Assembly (NCBI GenBank): GCA_020721225.1
Contig: DYNE01000009.1
Span: 1-64,000, forward strand
DNA: 64,000 nt
Direction: 5' to 3'
Origin: Pelodictyon luteolum
GTDB taxonomy: Bacteria; Bacteroidota; Chlorobiia; Chlorobiales; Chlorobiaceae
How positions within the stretch are numbered: the stretch's first letter is position 1; each line of letters begins with the position of its first letter. This document shows, one piece after another, positions 1 through 8,582 of this stretch. A program made the position numbers and the translations under genes. The notes beneath the pieces are model-generated. The model did not search any database. It saw only the letters and a list, made by a program, of their open reading frames with translations, and was not told where the DNA came from.

Positions 1-700
1 TATTATATAATAACTAAAAGGGTTTTATGTTTTCAACAGTTGGACACTAGTGAGAGATTATTTAACCGAGCAAAAAAACACACGCATACTCGTTCGCATC
101 ACTTAACCGGAAAACCCTGTGAAGAAACAAATCCGGGCTATCTTCCCACATGGGCTTTTTCCGATATTTCCATTGCCCCGACGAGTCCGATCCCTTACAC
201 GCCTGCAGCAATTCATCGAAATCCCCTTGCATTATTGCATACGAATCGGATCCGGCATGCCCGTACAACCGGAGCCTGAACTGTAGCAAAGCGTTCGGAA
301 TGTTCATGATCTTCGACAGGAAGCAGACACATTGCCGAGTGATTCCGTCTGCTGCAACAAGGAGATCCTGCACTCAATCTCTTTCATTTACGACGGCATC
401 ATCTTCACAGACAAAACCAGCGGTTACCATATCAGGAATGGTTAATTAGCGTCCAAACGGCCAAATCCTGAAACTGATATATTACAAATATTATTACAAG
501 CAAAATATAAGAAACTGTTAAACGTCTCTCTACCTCATTCACGAAGAACCCACTGCAAACACACTGAAACATTGGATTCTTCAAGAAAATAATGTATGTC
601 CGACAGCCACTGAATCAGCTAAAAAGCTGATATGACATCAATATGATTTGATCATTTTTATAATATTTATAATAAAAATAATATATTTTTTTAAATTTGA
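1..700. other. Gene-poor, AT-rich left flank
   Basis: No gene can be supported here. The part from about 480 to 700 is very AT-rich, with runs of T and A, and holds a small hairpin (CAGCT/AGCTG) near 617-630. On the - strand, codons from ATG 430 down to about 62 are open apart from one in-frame TGA at 374-376. The translated product resembles nothing I recognise, so it may be a decayed gene or chance. The base composition differs from the roughly 50% GC genes downstream, which fits a promoter-rich or degraded region. Confidence 0.4.
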
Positions 701-711
701 AAGCCTGTATG

Positions 712-752
712 CGAGGGGGCTCCGAGTGCATTGCGCGGTTTGCCCCCCCTAC
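712..752. repeat. GC-rich inverted repeat in AT-rich context
   Basis: A run beginning AGGGGGC near 713 is matched by GCCCCCCT near 743-750, giving a 7-8 bp stem with a loop of about 20 bases. It stands at the switch from very AT-rich DNA to the Nif11 leader region. There is no following T-tract, so it is not a typical intrinsic terminator. A leader RNA structure or a chance repeat are both possible. Confidence 0.3.
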
Positions 753-1027
753 TTGCTGTCCAAAAACAAGACGATGTGATTATGACCTTCAATAGGCTGC
801 GTGGCGGTGAACAGAACGCGACTTTCAAAATCCGATTACCTCTCGATACATCCGTAATTCCTGAACCTGCAGCTCAAATCACATCTGTGGACTACTTTTC
901 AAAGCCACCGCATGAAAAAAGAGATGCCGTCGGAGAGAGTTCACAAACGCATCTGAACAGCCCGAACGGCCGCTGCGGGTTTGCGACGGGAACTCAAGAT
1001 AAAATCAACCAACCGAGGAGTAACGAT
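753..1027 (+). other. Upstream region of the Nif11-domain gene
   Basis: This stretch is open in the frame of the downstream Nif11 gene back to about 731, but the residues it would add look non-coding and match no domain. The Nif11 domain begins exactly at ATG 1028, which has a good ribosome binding site. I therefore read this as 5' untranslated or intergenic DNA. I looked for a cobalamin riboswitch, since the next enzyme probably binds B12, and did not see the conserved B12-box. Confidence 0.35.
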
Positions 1028-1258
1028 ATGACAATAGCTCAATCGAAAGCATTGTACGAGCGACTGCAGGCGGATGAAGTCTTCCGAAACAGGGTTCTGG
1101 CTGCCGATGGAATGGAGAAATGCATTGAACTCATTGAATCTTACGGCTTCAACTGCTCGAATGACGAGGTACAGATGGCGCTGAACAAGTACACAACAAA
1201 TACGGCTTCCGACACCTGCGAGAACTTTACATTATGGGGCAACAGAATACCCCGATGA
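1028..1258 (+). CDS. Nif11-domain small protein (possible RiPP precursor-like peptide)
   Basis: This is a 76-residue peptide. Residues 1-53 fit the Nif11 domain: a start of the MTIAQSKALYERLQAD type, a central FRNRVLAAD stretch, an amphipathic helix, a GF turn at 40-41, and a second helix. Nif11 domains occur as leader sequences of ribosomally made, modified peptides and also as stand-alone proteins near nitrogen-fixation genes. The tail from about residue 54 is short and polar (NTASDTCENFTLWGNRIPR) and lacks the GG/AG cleavage motif common in Nif11 leaders. Cysteines lie at 32, 43 and 64. ATG 1028 was chosen over upstream in-frame starts because GAGG/GGAG lies 8-10 bases before it and the domain starts there. 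A B12-type radical SAM gene follows 170 bp downstream on the same strand. A link between them is inference only. Confidence 0.7.
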   Translation: MTIAQSKALYERLQADEVFRNRVLAADGMEKCIELIESYGFNCSNDEVQMALNKYTTNTASDTCENFTLWGNRIPR

Positions 1259-1296
1259 ACGGATGCTCTTACAGCCTGAAGCTTGACTGACGGATA

Positions 1297-1314
1297 CCGG
1301 GGGAGTTCTCCCGG
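1297..1314 (+). other. Hairpin between Nif11 gene and radical SAM gene
   Basis: CCGGG at 1297-1301 pairs with CCCGG at 1310-1314 around an 8-base loop. No U-tract follows, so it is more likely a transcript processing or stability element than a full terminator. If functional it would separate expression of the small upstream gene from that of the enzyme gene. Confidence 0.3.
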
Positions 1315-1427
1315 CGTTTCGGGCAAGGCAATCCCTATCAAGAAAATCAGGAAACGGTTCGACTCCCGAAGCAACATACCCTGCGACTTAATTCAGCAGT
1401 TAATACGACTACCAGAGAGCAGACAGA

Positions 1428-2828
1428 ATGGCCGAAAAAAATACCCGAAATACAGAAACGACTCTCCATACTGATCTTGGAGCATCCCTGATACAGCTTG
1501 CCGCGGAAAAGAAAAACAAAAAAAAATGGCTGCTCATCCAGCCAAAAAGCTCTACGAGCATGATGGTCGATTCAGGAAGCGTCAGCATGCCCCTGAATCT
1601 GATCATGGTCGCCACACTTGCCGGAGAACTCTTTGACGTAACGCTCATCGATGAACGTACCGGCGATCAGGTTCCTGAAGATTTCTCTGCCTATGATGTT
1701 GTAGCAATCACCGTCCGAACGTTAAATGCATCCAAGGCCTACCGCATAGGCGACAGGGCTCTCGCCCAGAAGAAAATCGTAGTGCTCGGCGGCGTACACC
1801 CGACCATGATGCAGGAAGAGGCCTCCGGGCACTGCACCAGCGTGGTTTACGGCGAGGTGGAATCCGTATGGAACGACCTGGCCCGCGATATCCTGCAGGA
1901 CACCATGAAACCCCTCTATCGCGCGGACGAGCTGCAACCGATGACCGCTATGCAGGGACCGGATTTCAGTTACGCACTGAATTCCGGAAATGCGGATAAA
2001 TACAGTTCGCGCATCCCTGTTTTAGCAACCAAGGGATGCCCCGTAGGATGCAATTTCTGCACCACGCCCACCATATACGGCAAAAGTTACCGGTACCGGG
2101 AAATCGATCTCGTGCTCGACGAAATGCAGTACCATCAGGAGCGACTTGGAAAAAAGAAAGCTACCTTTTCGTTCATGGACGACAACATCAGTTTCCGGCC
2201 CCAGTACTTTACCGAACTGCTTGAGGGCATGTCGAGAATCGACGCCCGCTGGAATGCGAATATATCCATGAATTTCCTGCATAAACCCGAGGTGGCGGAA
2301 ATCGCCGGACGGTCTGGATGCGAGTTGATGAGCATCGGTTTCGAATCGCTCAACCCTGATACCCTGAAAAGCATGAACAAGGGGGCCAACCGCCTCCAGA
2401 ACTATTCGACAGTTGTTGACAATCTCCACAGGAATGACATCGCAATCCAGGGATACTTCATGTTCGGCTTCGACGACGACAGCGAAAAAAGCTTTCAGGC
2501 AACCTATGACTTCATCATGCAGAACCGGATAGAGTTTCCGGTCTTCTCGCTTGTCACGCCGTTTCCGGGAACGCCATACTATGAAGAAATGAAACCAAGG
2601 ATAAGGCACTTCGACTGGGACAAGTACGACACCTATCACTTCATGTTCGAACCACGGAAAATGCAGGGAGAAAAGCTGCTCGATAACTTCGTAAAACTTC
2701 AGAAAGAGGTCTATAAAGGAATGTCCATCATGAAGCGGATGCAGGGAAAACCTCTCAACTGGGTCTGGTTGGCCAACTTAAAAATGCATGCTTTCACCAG
2801 AAAACTGAAACCCGGCATGTATCTGTGA
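1428..2828 (+). CDS. B12-binding-domain radical SAM protein (BchE/BchQ/BchR/BciD-like)
   Basis: This 466-residue protein has an N-terminal cobalamin-binding-like Rossmann domain at about 34-150 (WLLIQP start, GGVHPT at 121-126, YGEVE at 141-145) and a radical SAM core. The cluster-binding cysteines are C204, C208 and C211 (CPVGCNFC). The B12 domain lacks the DxHxxG motif, as is usual in BchE-like enzymes. In green sulfur bacteria this family includes the anaerobic cyclase BchE, the C-8 and C-12 methyltransferases BchQ and BchR, and BciD, which oxidises the C-7 methyl group to formyl in bacteriochlorophyll e. The neighbours bciA and a bchK-like synthase downstream make a pigment-modifying role most likely, but I cannot assign which reaction. 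A peptide-modifying role on the upstream Nif11 protein is an alternative. Confidence 0.8.
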   Translation: MAEKNTRNTETTLHTDLGASLIQLAAEKKNKKKWLLIQPKSSTSMMVDSGSVSMPLNLIMVATLAGELFDVTLIDERTGDQVPEDFSAYDVVAITVRTLNASKAYRIGDRALAQKKIVVLGGVHPTMMQEEASGHCTSVVYGEVESVWNDLARDILQDTMKPLYRADELQPMTAMQGPDFSYALNSGNADKYSSRIPVLATKGCPVGCNFCTTPTIYGKSYRYREIDLVLDEMQYHQERLGKKKATFSFMDDNISFRPQYFTELLEGMSRIDARWNANISMNFLHKPEVAEIAGRSGCELMSIGFESLNPDTLKSMNKGANRLQNYSTVVDNLHRNDIAIQGYFMFGFDDDSEKSFQATYDFIMQNRIEFPVFSLVTPFPGTPYYEEMKPRIRHFDWDKYDTYHFMFEPRKMQGEKLLDNFVKLQKEVYKGMSIMKRMQGKPLNWVWLANLKMHAFTRKLKPGMYL

Positions 2829-2907
2829 ACATCGCGATGCGCGGTACCATCCCTTCCGGAACGTACAGCAGGATCTTTTCGAAAACAGTAATCATACTCT
2901 CACCACA

Positions 2908-3033
2908 ATGCATACAGAATCGTTCAATTACACGACCATTTTCGCTCCGGTCGGTTTTTTTTTCGGAGGAATTCTTCTTGTCCTGCTGTTAAACAAATTT
3001 ATCGGGAAACATTCCGGTGAGCAGAAATCCTGA
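2908..3033 (+). CDS. 41-residue single-span membrane microprotein
   Basis: An ATG-initiated reading frame of 41 codons encodes a short polar N-terminus (MHTESFNYTT), one strongly hydrophobic helix at about 11-29 (APVGFFFGGILLVLLL), and a basic, polar C-terminus (NKFIGKHSGEQKS). This is the layout of a small one-pass membrane subunit with the positive end in the cytoplasm. It sits between the radical SAM gene and bciA on the same strand. No strong ribosome binding site is visible. I recognise no family. It could be a small partner of a pigment enzyme, or a chance hydrophobic frame. Conservation in related genomes would decide. Confidence 0.45.
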   Translation: MHTESFNYTTIFAPVGFFFGGILLVLLLNKFIGKHSGEQKS

Positions 3034-3111
3034 TGCATACCCAGTAACTACAGGCGCATACGCATTCATGAAAGTACATAACCATTCTTTCCAATAAAAT
3101 TCAAGGTACCA

Positions 3112-4149
3112 TTGGCTTCTTTCTCATGTTTTTTCGGCAGTAGTACAGCTCAACGGACAAAGAGAATATTCGTGGCCGGTGCGACAGGATATATCGGAAA
3201 ATTCGTTACCCGCGAGATTGTTTCACGAAAACACGATGTGGTAAGCTTCGCCAGGGAGCGATCGGGAATAGACGGTGCCACTTCAGCCGCTCAAACACGC
3301 AGGCAGCTGGAAGGATCCGAGGTGCGCTTCGGCGACATCTGCAATATCGATTCCCTGATCGGATCGGGCATCCGCGGGGAACGTTTCGATGCCGTGATTT
3401 CGTGCCTGACATCACGGACCGGAGGGGTAAAGGACTCCTGGATGATCGACTACCAGGCAAACCGCAACGTTCTCGATGCAGCAAAAGCTGCAGGAGCGAA
3501 ACAGTTCGTTCTTCTGTCGGCGATCTGCGTTCAGAAACCTATGCTTGAGTTCCAGAGGGCCAAGCTGAAATTCGAAAAGGAACTCATGGATTCGGGTATG
3601 ACCTACTCCATCGTACGGCCTACGGCGTTTTTCAAATCTCTCGCCGGACAGGTGGATGCCCTGAAAAATGGAAAGCCTTATGTGATGTTCGGAAATGGAG
3701 AACTGACCTCGTGCAAACCGATCAGCGAAGCCGACCTTGCGCGCTTCATGGCCGACTGCCTTGAAGACCCGACAAAAAGAAACGAAATCCTTCCCGTAGG
3801 CGGACCCGGCGAACCTGTCTCTGCGAAAGCACAGGGGGAAATGCTTTTTGAACTGCTTGGAAAGAAACCGAAGTTCAGAAAAATTCCGATCAGTATTTTC
3901 GACCTGACCATTCCGGTGCTGAGCGGACTTTCGAAGCTGTTTCCGATGCTGGAAGACAAAGCGGAATTCGCCAGAATAGGAAAGTATTATGCTTCGGAGT
4001 CAATGCTGTCGCTCGATCCGGAAACGGAAACATACGATAGTGCGGCGACCCCTTCCTTCGGGAACGACTCGCTCAGGGAGTTTTATGCGCGGATACTTAA
4101 AGAAGGATGTGCAGGTCAGGAACTGGGTGCCCATTCGATATTTCATTAA
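3112..4149 (+). CDS. bciA: Divinyl (proto)chlorophyllide a 8-vinyl reductase, BciA type
   Basis: This 345-residue NAD(P)-binding Rossmann protein belongs to the atypical SDR/NmrA-like group. The nucleotide motif GATGYIGKFV sits at about residues 23-32. The body matches BciA in features such as SCLTSRTGGVKDSW, DYQANRNVLDAAK and SIVRPTAFFKSLAGQ. BciA uses NADPH to reduce the C-8 vinyl group of divinyl chlorophyllides, a step shared by chlorophyll a and the bacteriochlorophylls. The frame is closed by TAA at 3079, so translation must start at TTG 3112, which has AAGG five bases upstream, or at an internal codon. It lies 28 bp before a bchK-like gene and is probably co-transcribed with it. The same genome segment also carries bchJ, historically named vinyl reductase. 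Confidence 0.85.
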   Translation: MASFSCFFGSSTAQRTKRIFVAGATGYIGKFVTREIVSRKHDVVSFARERSGIDGATSAAQTRRQLEGSEVRFGDICNIDSLIGSGIRGERFDAVISCLTSRTGGVKDSWMIDYQANRNVLDAAKAAGAKQFVLLSAICVQKPMLEFQRAKLKFEKELMDSGMTYSIVRPTAFFKSLAGQVDALKNGKPYVMFGNGELTSCKPISEADLARFMADCLEDPTKRNEILPVGGPGEPVSAKAQGEMLFELLGKKPKFRKIPISIFDLTIPVLSGLSKLFPMLEDKAEFARIGKYYASESMLSLDPETETYDSAATPSFGNDSLREFYARILKEGCAGQELGAHSIFH

Positions 4150-4177
4150 CAGAACTCAGGATCTCGCGAGAGCAGTC

Positions 4178-5197
4178 ATGTCAATAACAGAAAAAGCGAC
4201 AACGGTCAGACCGATCGGGTTTATAGGCAAAATCAAAGCCCATATCGAAATTCTCGATCCCGTCACCTGGATCAGCGTGTTTCCCTGCCTGACCGGTGGA
4301 GCGATGGCGTCGGGAGCCATGCAGGGAAATGTGCACGACTACCTGCTCCTTTTTGCGCTGTTTCTGATCTACGGCCCTCTCGGCACGGGGTTCAGCCAGT
4401 CGGTAAACGATTATTTCGATCTCGAACTCGATCGTATCAGCGAGCCCACCCGACCGATCCCTTCAGGACGGTTGACCAAACAGGAGGCGCTCTGGAACTG
4501 GAGCATCGTTCTTGCCATCGCAGTGCTTCTCGGCTCATGGCTCAGCCTGCACATCGGCGGTCAGCGAGGCTGGATCATCGCACTTTCCCTCTTCACCGGC
4601 CTTTCGCTCGGCTATATTTATTCGGCCCCCCCGCTCAAGCTGAAAAAAAATATTCTTCTCTCGGCACCTGCGGTCGGCATTTCCTATGGAGTCATTACCT
4701 GGATCTCGGCCAACGCCTTCTTCAGCGAAATAAGACCCGAGGCGTTATGGATGGCCGGACTCAACTTCTTTATGGCAACAGCACTCATAATCATGAATGA
4801 TTTCAAGTCCCAGGAAGGAGATGCGAAAGGGGGAATGAAGTCGCTGGCCGTGATGATCGGCCCGAAAAACACGTTCCTCGTCGCCTTCACCATCGTCGAT
4901 CTGGTATTTGCCGTATTCGCATGGCTCGCATGGAGCTGGGGTTTTCATTTGCTGATGTACTTCCTGCTGATAACTCTGCTTGTCGATATTGTCATCCAGG
5001 TGAAGCTCTACCGGGATCCGCACAAAGGCCTTTACTTCATGCAGATCGCCGTTGATGACGGATTCGGGCACACGATCGGCAAAAGCGAAATACACGAGCA
5101 CAACGCCTTCCTTCGCTTTCAGGTGGTCAACAACATCCTGTTCCTCGTCAACCAGTTCATCGCCGCCGGCCTGATCGGCATGAAATACATGCAATAG
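4178..5197 (+). CDS. bchK: Bacteriochlorophyll c synthase-like prenyltransferase, second copy
   Basis: This 339-residue UbiA-family integral membrane protein attaches an isoprenoid alcohol diphosphate to a chlorophyllide. The prenyl-diphosphate-binding motif NDYFDLELDRISEPTRPIPSG lies at about residues 76-96, and the second conserved Asp region is NDFKSQEGD at about 215. About nine hydrophobic helices are apparent. It is very similar over its whole length to the BchK at 14305-15306, including the FPCL-GG-MASGAMQ stretch, so it is a recent paralogue. The other copy has the syntenic bchK context (tail-alcohol kinase, LpxH-like, hisG, cruC), so this one is the extra copy, linked to bciA and the radical SAM gene. 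It may esterify a different macrocycle or alcohol. A BchG function is a less likely alternative. ATG 4178 was chosen because homology starts there. Confidence 0.85.
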   Translation: MSITEKATTVRPIGFIGKIKAHIEILDPVTWISVFPCLTGGAMASGAMQGNVHDYLLLFALFLIYGPLGTGFSQSVNDYFDLELDRISEPTRPIPSGRLTKQEALWNWSIVLAIAVLLGSWLSLHIGGQRGWIIALSLFTGLSLGYIYSAPPLKLKKNILLSAPAVGISYGVITWISANAFFSEIRPEALWMAGLNFFMATALIIMNDFKSQEGDAKGGMKSLAVMIGPKNTFLVAFTIVDLVFAVFAWLAWSWGFHLLMYFLLITLLVDIVIQVKLYRDPHKGLYFMQIAVDDGFGHTIGKSEIHEHNAFLRFQVVNNILFLVNQFIAAGLIGMKYMQ

Positions 5198-5441
5198 TCG
5201 CTCCAGAGCAAGCCATCAAAGAAACGATACTGTGCCGTTGAGAATTCCTCCGGGACATCCTGAATCGAAGCTTCGGTTTCCTGTTACAGATTTTTATGAA
5301 AAAATCGTAGCTTTTTCTTACAAAATCTTACTAATATCAAAACCTTTCCATGAAAGGCATCCGGTTTTCACGGAAAGGCATCTGGATCGGCTGTAACAAC
5401 GCGGGCTGCATCCTGACCCGCAAACGATATTCTTCAAGGCG

Positions 5442-8400
5442 ATGCATAAGAAACAAATTCCATCCGGCAACAATGAGAGTGAGATCGGCGCATTGCTGGA
5501 ATCCCTTCCCGATGCCGTTTTTATCATCGATGCCGAAGGAATGGTACGCAACGCAAACTCCTTGTTTGCCTCCCGGTTCGACAGAAGCCCGCAGGAGTGC
5601 ATCGGCGAAAACATCTCTTATCTGCTCTCGGATGTGCTCGGCTTTCCGGAACTTGCACTCCATATCACACAAAAAGCAACCGAGGTTTTTCATACCGGAG
5701 AGCGTCTGACGATCGATAATGAACGGGACTCTTTCAGAGTAGTCATCAATCCCGTCAGGTCAAAAGAAAAAATCGTCACGACATTATTGGTCAGCATCGA
5801 AAATGTTTCGAGGCAAAAACATGTCGAAGAGGAGCTTCAAAAAGAACGGGCACTGAAAACCGCCCTGCTTGAAGCCATGCCGGGATGCGCAATCATTCTG
5901 AACGCCGAAGGAAAACTGATCGTGTGGAACCAGTACGCCCACGACATTATCTTCGGCAAAACCGGCGACATCACCGGGAACGTCGATCCGATAGAAACCA
6001 TCTGCGCCGATCACATTTTTCCCGTTAAAAAAAAGTTCCTGAACATTCTGAATTCCGGCTCCGAGGACAGCAGCGAAGTGAAAATCTGCCCGCCGGGAAG
6101 CCCTGAACCCTTGTGGCTGGCTACCAGAGGAAGAAGGGTCATCATCGATGGCGAACCCTGTGTCGTTGCTGTCGGTGTTGATATCAGCAGGCAAAAACAG
6201 CTTGAAGAGGATCTTGTCGAGAGCAAGATGCGCTTCAACTATGCCCTCGATGCCGCGCACTCGGGAATATGGGAATGGGACATCGAAACAGACCGCCTGA
6301 GCTGGTCGGAACATGTATGGGGATTGTACGGTTTGCAGGTAAGCAGTGCGCCGTTGAACCATCAGCTCTGTGTCGATACCATCCATCCCGATGACCGGGA
6401 GACGGCATCATGGATCATAAAGGAGGCTGTCAGAAACCAGAACCCGGCGGCCGTCGAATACCGGGTCTGCCATCCCGACGGGTCCATACACTGGCTTACT
6501 TCACGCGGCATGCCCCTGCACAACGATGAGGGCAAGGTAATCCGTTATATCGGCACCATCATCGACATAACGGAGCGCAAGCAGATAGAGCTCGAACTCC
6601 TTGAAAGCAAAAGCCGGCTCAACCAGGCACTCGAAGCCGCGCAAGCAGGCGTCTGGGAATGGGATCTGCAAACCAACGAGAATATCTGGTCTGAGGAGAT
6701 CTGGCCGCTCTACGGACTGCATAAAGACGATAGAAAACCCTCTTTTCAGCTTTGTACCGACACCATCCTTCCTGAAGATCGTGAGATGGCCACCAACGGT
6801 GTCACCGACGCCGCCGAGCACTGCAAGGAAATCAATATCCAATACCGGGTCATGCACTCCGACGGCTCGACACACTGGTTGATGTCGCGCGGCAAACCGA
6901 TATGTGACTTGAACGGCAAAATTACCCGTTACATCGGGACGACTATCGATGTCACCGAAAGCAAACTGGTTGAAATTGAGCTCAGCCAGAGCAAGACACG
7001 TCTCAACCAGGCTCTCGAGGCTACGAATGCCGGTATATGGGAATGGAACGTCAAGTCCGATCAGGTGTTCTGGTCAGACCGGGTCTGGAGCCTTTACGGG
7101 ATGGAGCCAAACAGCATGAAATCCTCCCACAAGCTCTGCGAAACCAACGTCCACCCTGAAGACAGGGATTTTACATTCGAGACTGTCATGCAGGCGGCTC
7201 TCAATGAATCGGAAATCAATGTTGAATACCGTGTGAGCCACATAGATGGTTCGATTCACTGGCTCATGTGCAGGGGGATGCCCCTGCGTGAGAAGGAAGG
7301 AGAGGTATCCTGCTATATCGGTACCGTGATCGACATCACGGTACGAAAAAACACGGACCTCGCCCTTGCCGAGAGTGAATCGAAATTTCGGAGCATTTTC
7401 GACCATGCCCCTGCAGCCATTGGCATCTGGGACCTTCAGGATGGCCGTCTGATCAACGTCAATACCTCCTGGCTGCATCTTTTCGGATTCACCCGCCAGG
7501 AAGCCATTGAACGCCCTATCACGGACCACTCCCTCTATGTGGAGCTGGATGAGTGGAAACAGATCGTCTCGGTACTTAAAAACCATGGTCGGCTTTTTAA
7601 CCATCCCGTAAAACTGCGGAAAAAAAACGGAGAACAGCTCAACGTCCTTTATTCCGCGGAATTCATAAATCTGAAAGACCGTTCGATCCTGCTCGTCATG
7701 ATGACGGACATCACACTGCAGGAACTGCAGCAGAAAAGCATCAACCAGCTTGAAGAGGCAGTCACCGAACGTACCGAACAGTTGCAGCTCGAAATTGAAC
7801 GCCTCGAACGGTTCATAAGCATGGTTTCTCACGAATACCGCACACCACTGGCAATTATACGGGGAAATCTCGACCTTATCGAAGTGAAGAACCAGAGCGG
7901 CAACAGGCTCGTCAAAACAGAAATAAACAAAATCCACAGAGCCATCGACCGCCTTGTCGAGGTCATGGAGGTTTCCATGCGCGAGAGTCGCATGATCGAA
8001 ACCCAGGGAATATCGGAAAAAAACCATGTCGAGATTGCCCCGCTTATCTACTCGCAGATAACTTCGTTCAAAAACATGTGGCCGGATGTGGACATCCGTT
8101 TCTCCGAACGCCTTGACGAGAGCAGAATAATCGGCGAGCCATCGCAGCTCAAGCTGGCGATATACAACCTTGTCGATAATGCGCGGAAATATTCTACCCC
8201 TGGCACCCCCATCGCCGTCGATTGCCGGAAAAAAGCTGACGAAGTCATCATCACAATACGCAATCGGGGGAGATCGATCTCCAAGGAGGAATGCGAAACA
8301 CTTTTCGACAAGTATCAGCGCGGCAGAAACTCCATGAACACCAGCGGAGCCGGACTCGGATTATGGCTGGTGAAAAAAATTATCGAACAGCATAACGGAA

Positions 8401-8534
8401 ACGTAACGCTCAGAGGATTCCCCTCCGGTGTCGAGGCAACCGTTCGTCTCCCTCTTGCCGGTGATACCGGCCTTAACACGAACGATAGCAACACGCAGGA
8501 AACTCTTGACCATCATCTGGACATCGCCGGGTAA
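5442..8534 (+). CDS. Multi-PAS sensor histidine kinase
   Basis: This 1030-residue sensor kinase has six PAS/PAC units followed by a kinase core. PAS units start at about residues 8, 140, 263, 391, 519 and 647. The third to fifth share the motif GIWEWD/N and EYRV-H-DGSIHWL-SRG and repeat with a period of 128 residues. A coiled segment at about 765-790 leads to the H-box with phospho-acceptor His797 (SHEYRTPL). The N-box is LYNLVDNARKYS and the G2 box is GAGLGLWLVKK. There is no transmembrane segment or signal peptide, so it should act in the cytoplasm, perhaps sensing redox state, oxygen or a ligand. The cognate regulator follows 48 bp downstream. Confidence 0.93.
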   Translation: MHKKQIPSGNNESEIGALLESLPDAVFIIDAEGMVRNANSLFASRFDRSPQECIGENISYLLSDVLGFPELALHITQKATEVFHTGERLTIDNERDSFRVVINPVRSKEKIVTTLLVSIENVSRQKHVEEELQKERALKTALLEAMPGCAIILNAEGKLIVWNQYAHDIIFGKTGDITGNVDPIETICADHIFPVKKKFLNILNSGSEDSSEVKICPPGSPEPLWLATRGRRVIIDGEPCVVAVGVDISRQKQLEEDLVESKMRFNYALDAAHSGIWEWDIETDRLSWSEHVWGLYGLQVSSAPLNHQLCVDTIHPDDRETASWIIKEAVRNQNPAAVEYRVCHPDGSIHWLTSRGMPLHNDEGKVIRYIGTIIDITERKQIELELLESKSRLNQALEAAQAGVWEWDLQTNENIWSEEIWPLYGLHKDDRKPSFQLCTDTILPEDREMATNGVTDAAEHCKEINIQYRVMHSDGSTHWLMSRGKPICDLNGKITRYIGTTIDVTESKLVEIELSQSKTRLNQALEATNAGIWEWNVKSDQVFWSDRVWSLYGMEPNSMKSSHKLCETNVHPEDRDFTFETVMQAALNESEINVEYRVSHIDGSIHWLMCRGMPLREKEGEVSCYIGTVIDITVRKNTDLALAESESKFRSIFDHAPAAIGIWDLQDGRLINVNTSWLHLFGFTRQEAIERPITDHSLYVELDEWKQIVSVLKNHGRLFNHPVKLRKKNGEQLNVLYSAEFINLKDRSILLVMMTDITLQELQQKSINQLEEAVTERTEQLQLEIERLERFISMVSHEYRTPLAIIRGNLDLIEVKNQSGNRLVKTEINKIHRAIDRLVEVMEVSMRESRMIETQGISEKNHVEIAPLIYSQITSFKNMWPDVDIRFSERLDESRIIGEPSQLKLAIYNLVDNARKYSTPGTPIAVDCRKKADEVIITIRNRGRSISKEECETLFDKYQRGRNSMNTSGAGLGLWLVKKIIEQHNGNVTLRGFPSGVEATVRLPLAGDTGLNTNDSNTQETLDHHLDIAG

Positions 8535-8582
8535 AACGTATATTGAGGCCTGTTTACAACCATAACAATTCATGCCGTGGCA

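Noticed and set aside
731-1258. Longer version (175 residues) of the Nif11 gene starting upstream
   Set aside because: Residues before the internal Met match nothing, while the Nif11 domain and a good ribosome binding site both point to ATG 1028.
700-1427. Possible cobalamin riboswitch before the B12-type radical SAM gene
   Set aside because: The conserved B12-box and the rest of the core could not be found on the + strand.
7074-8027. 317-codon open frame on the - strand
   Set aside because: Antisense to the kinase PAS repeats and H-box; codon shadow only.
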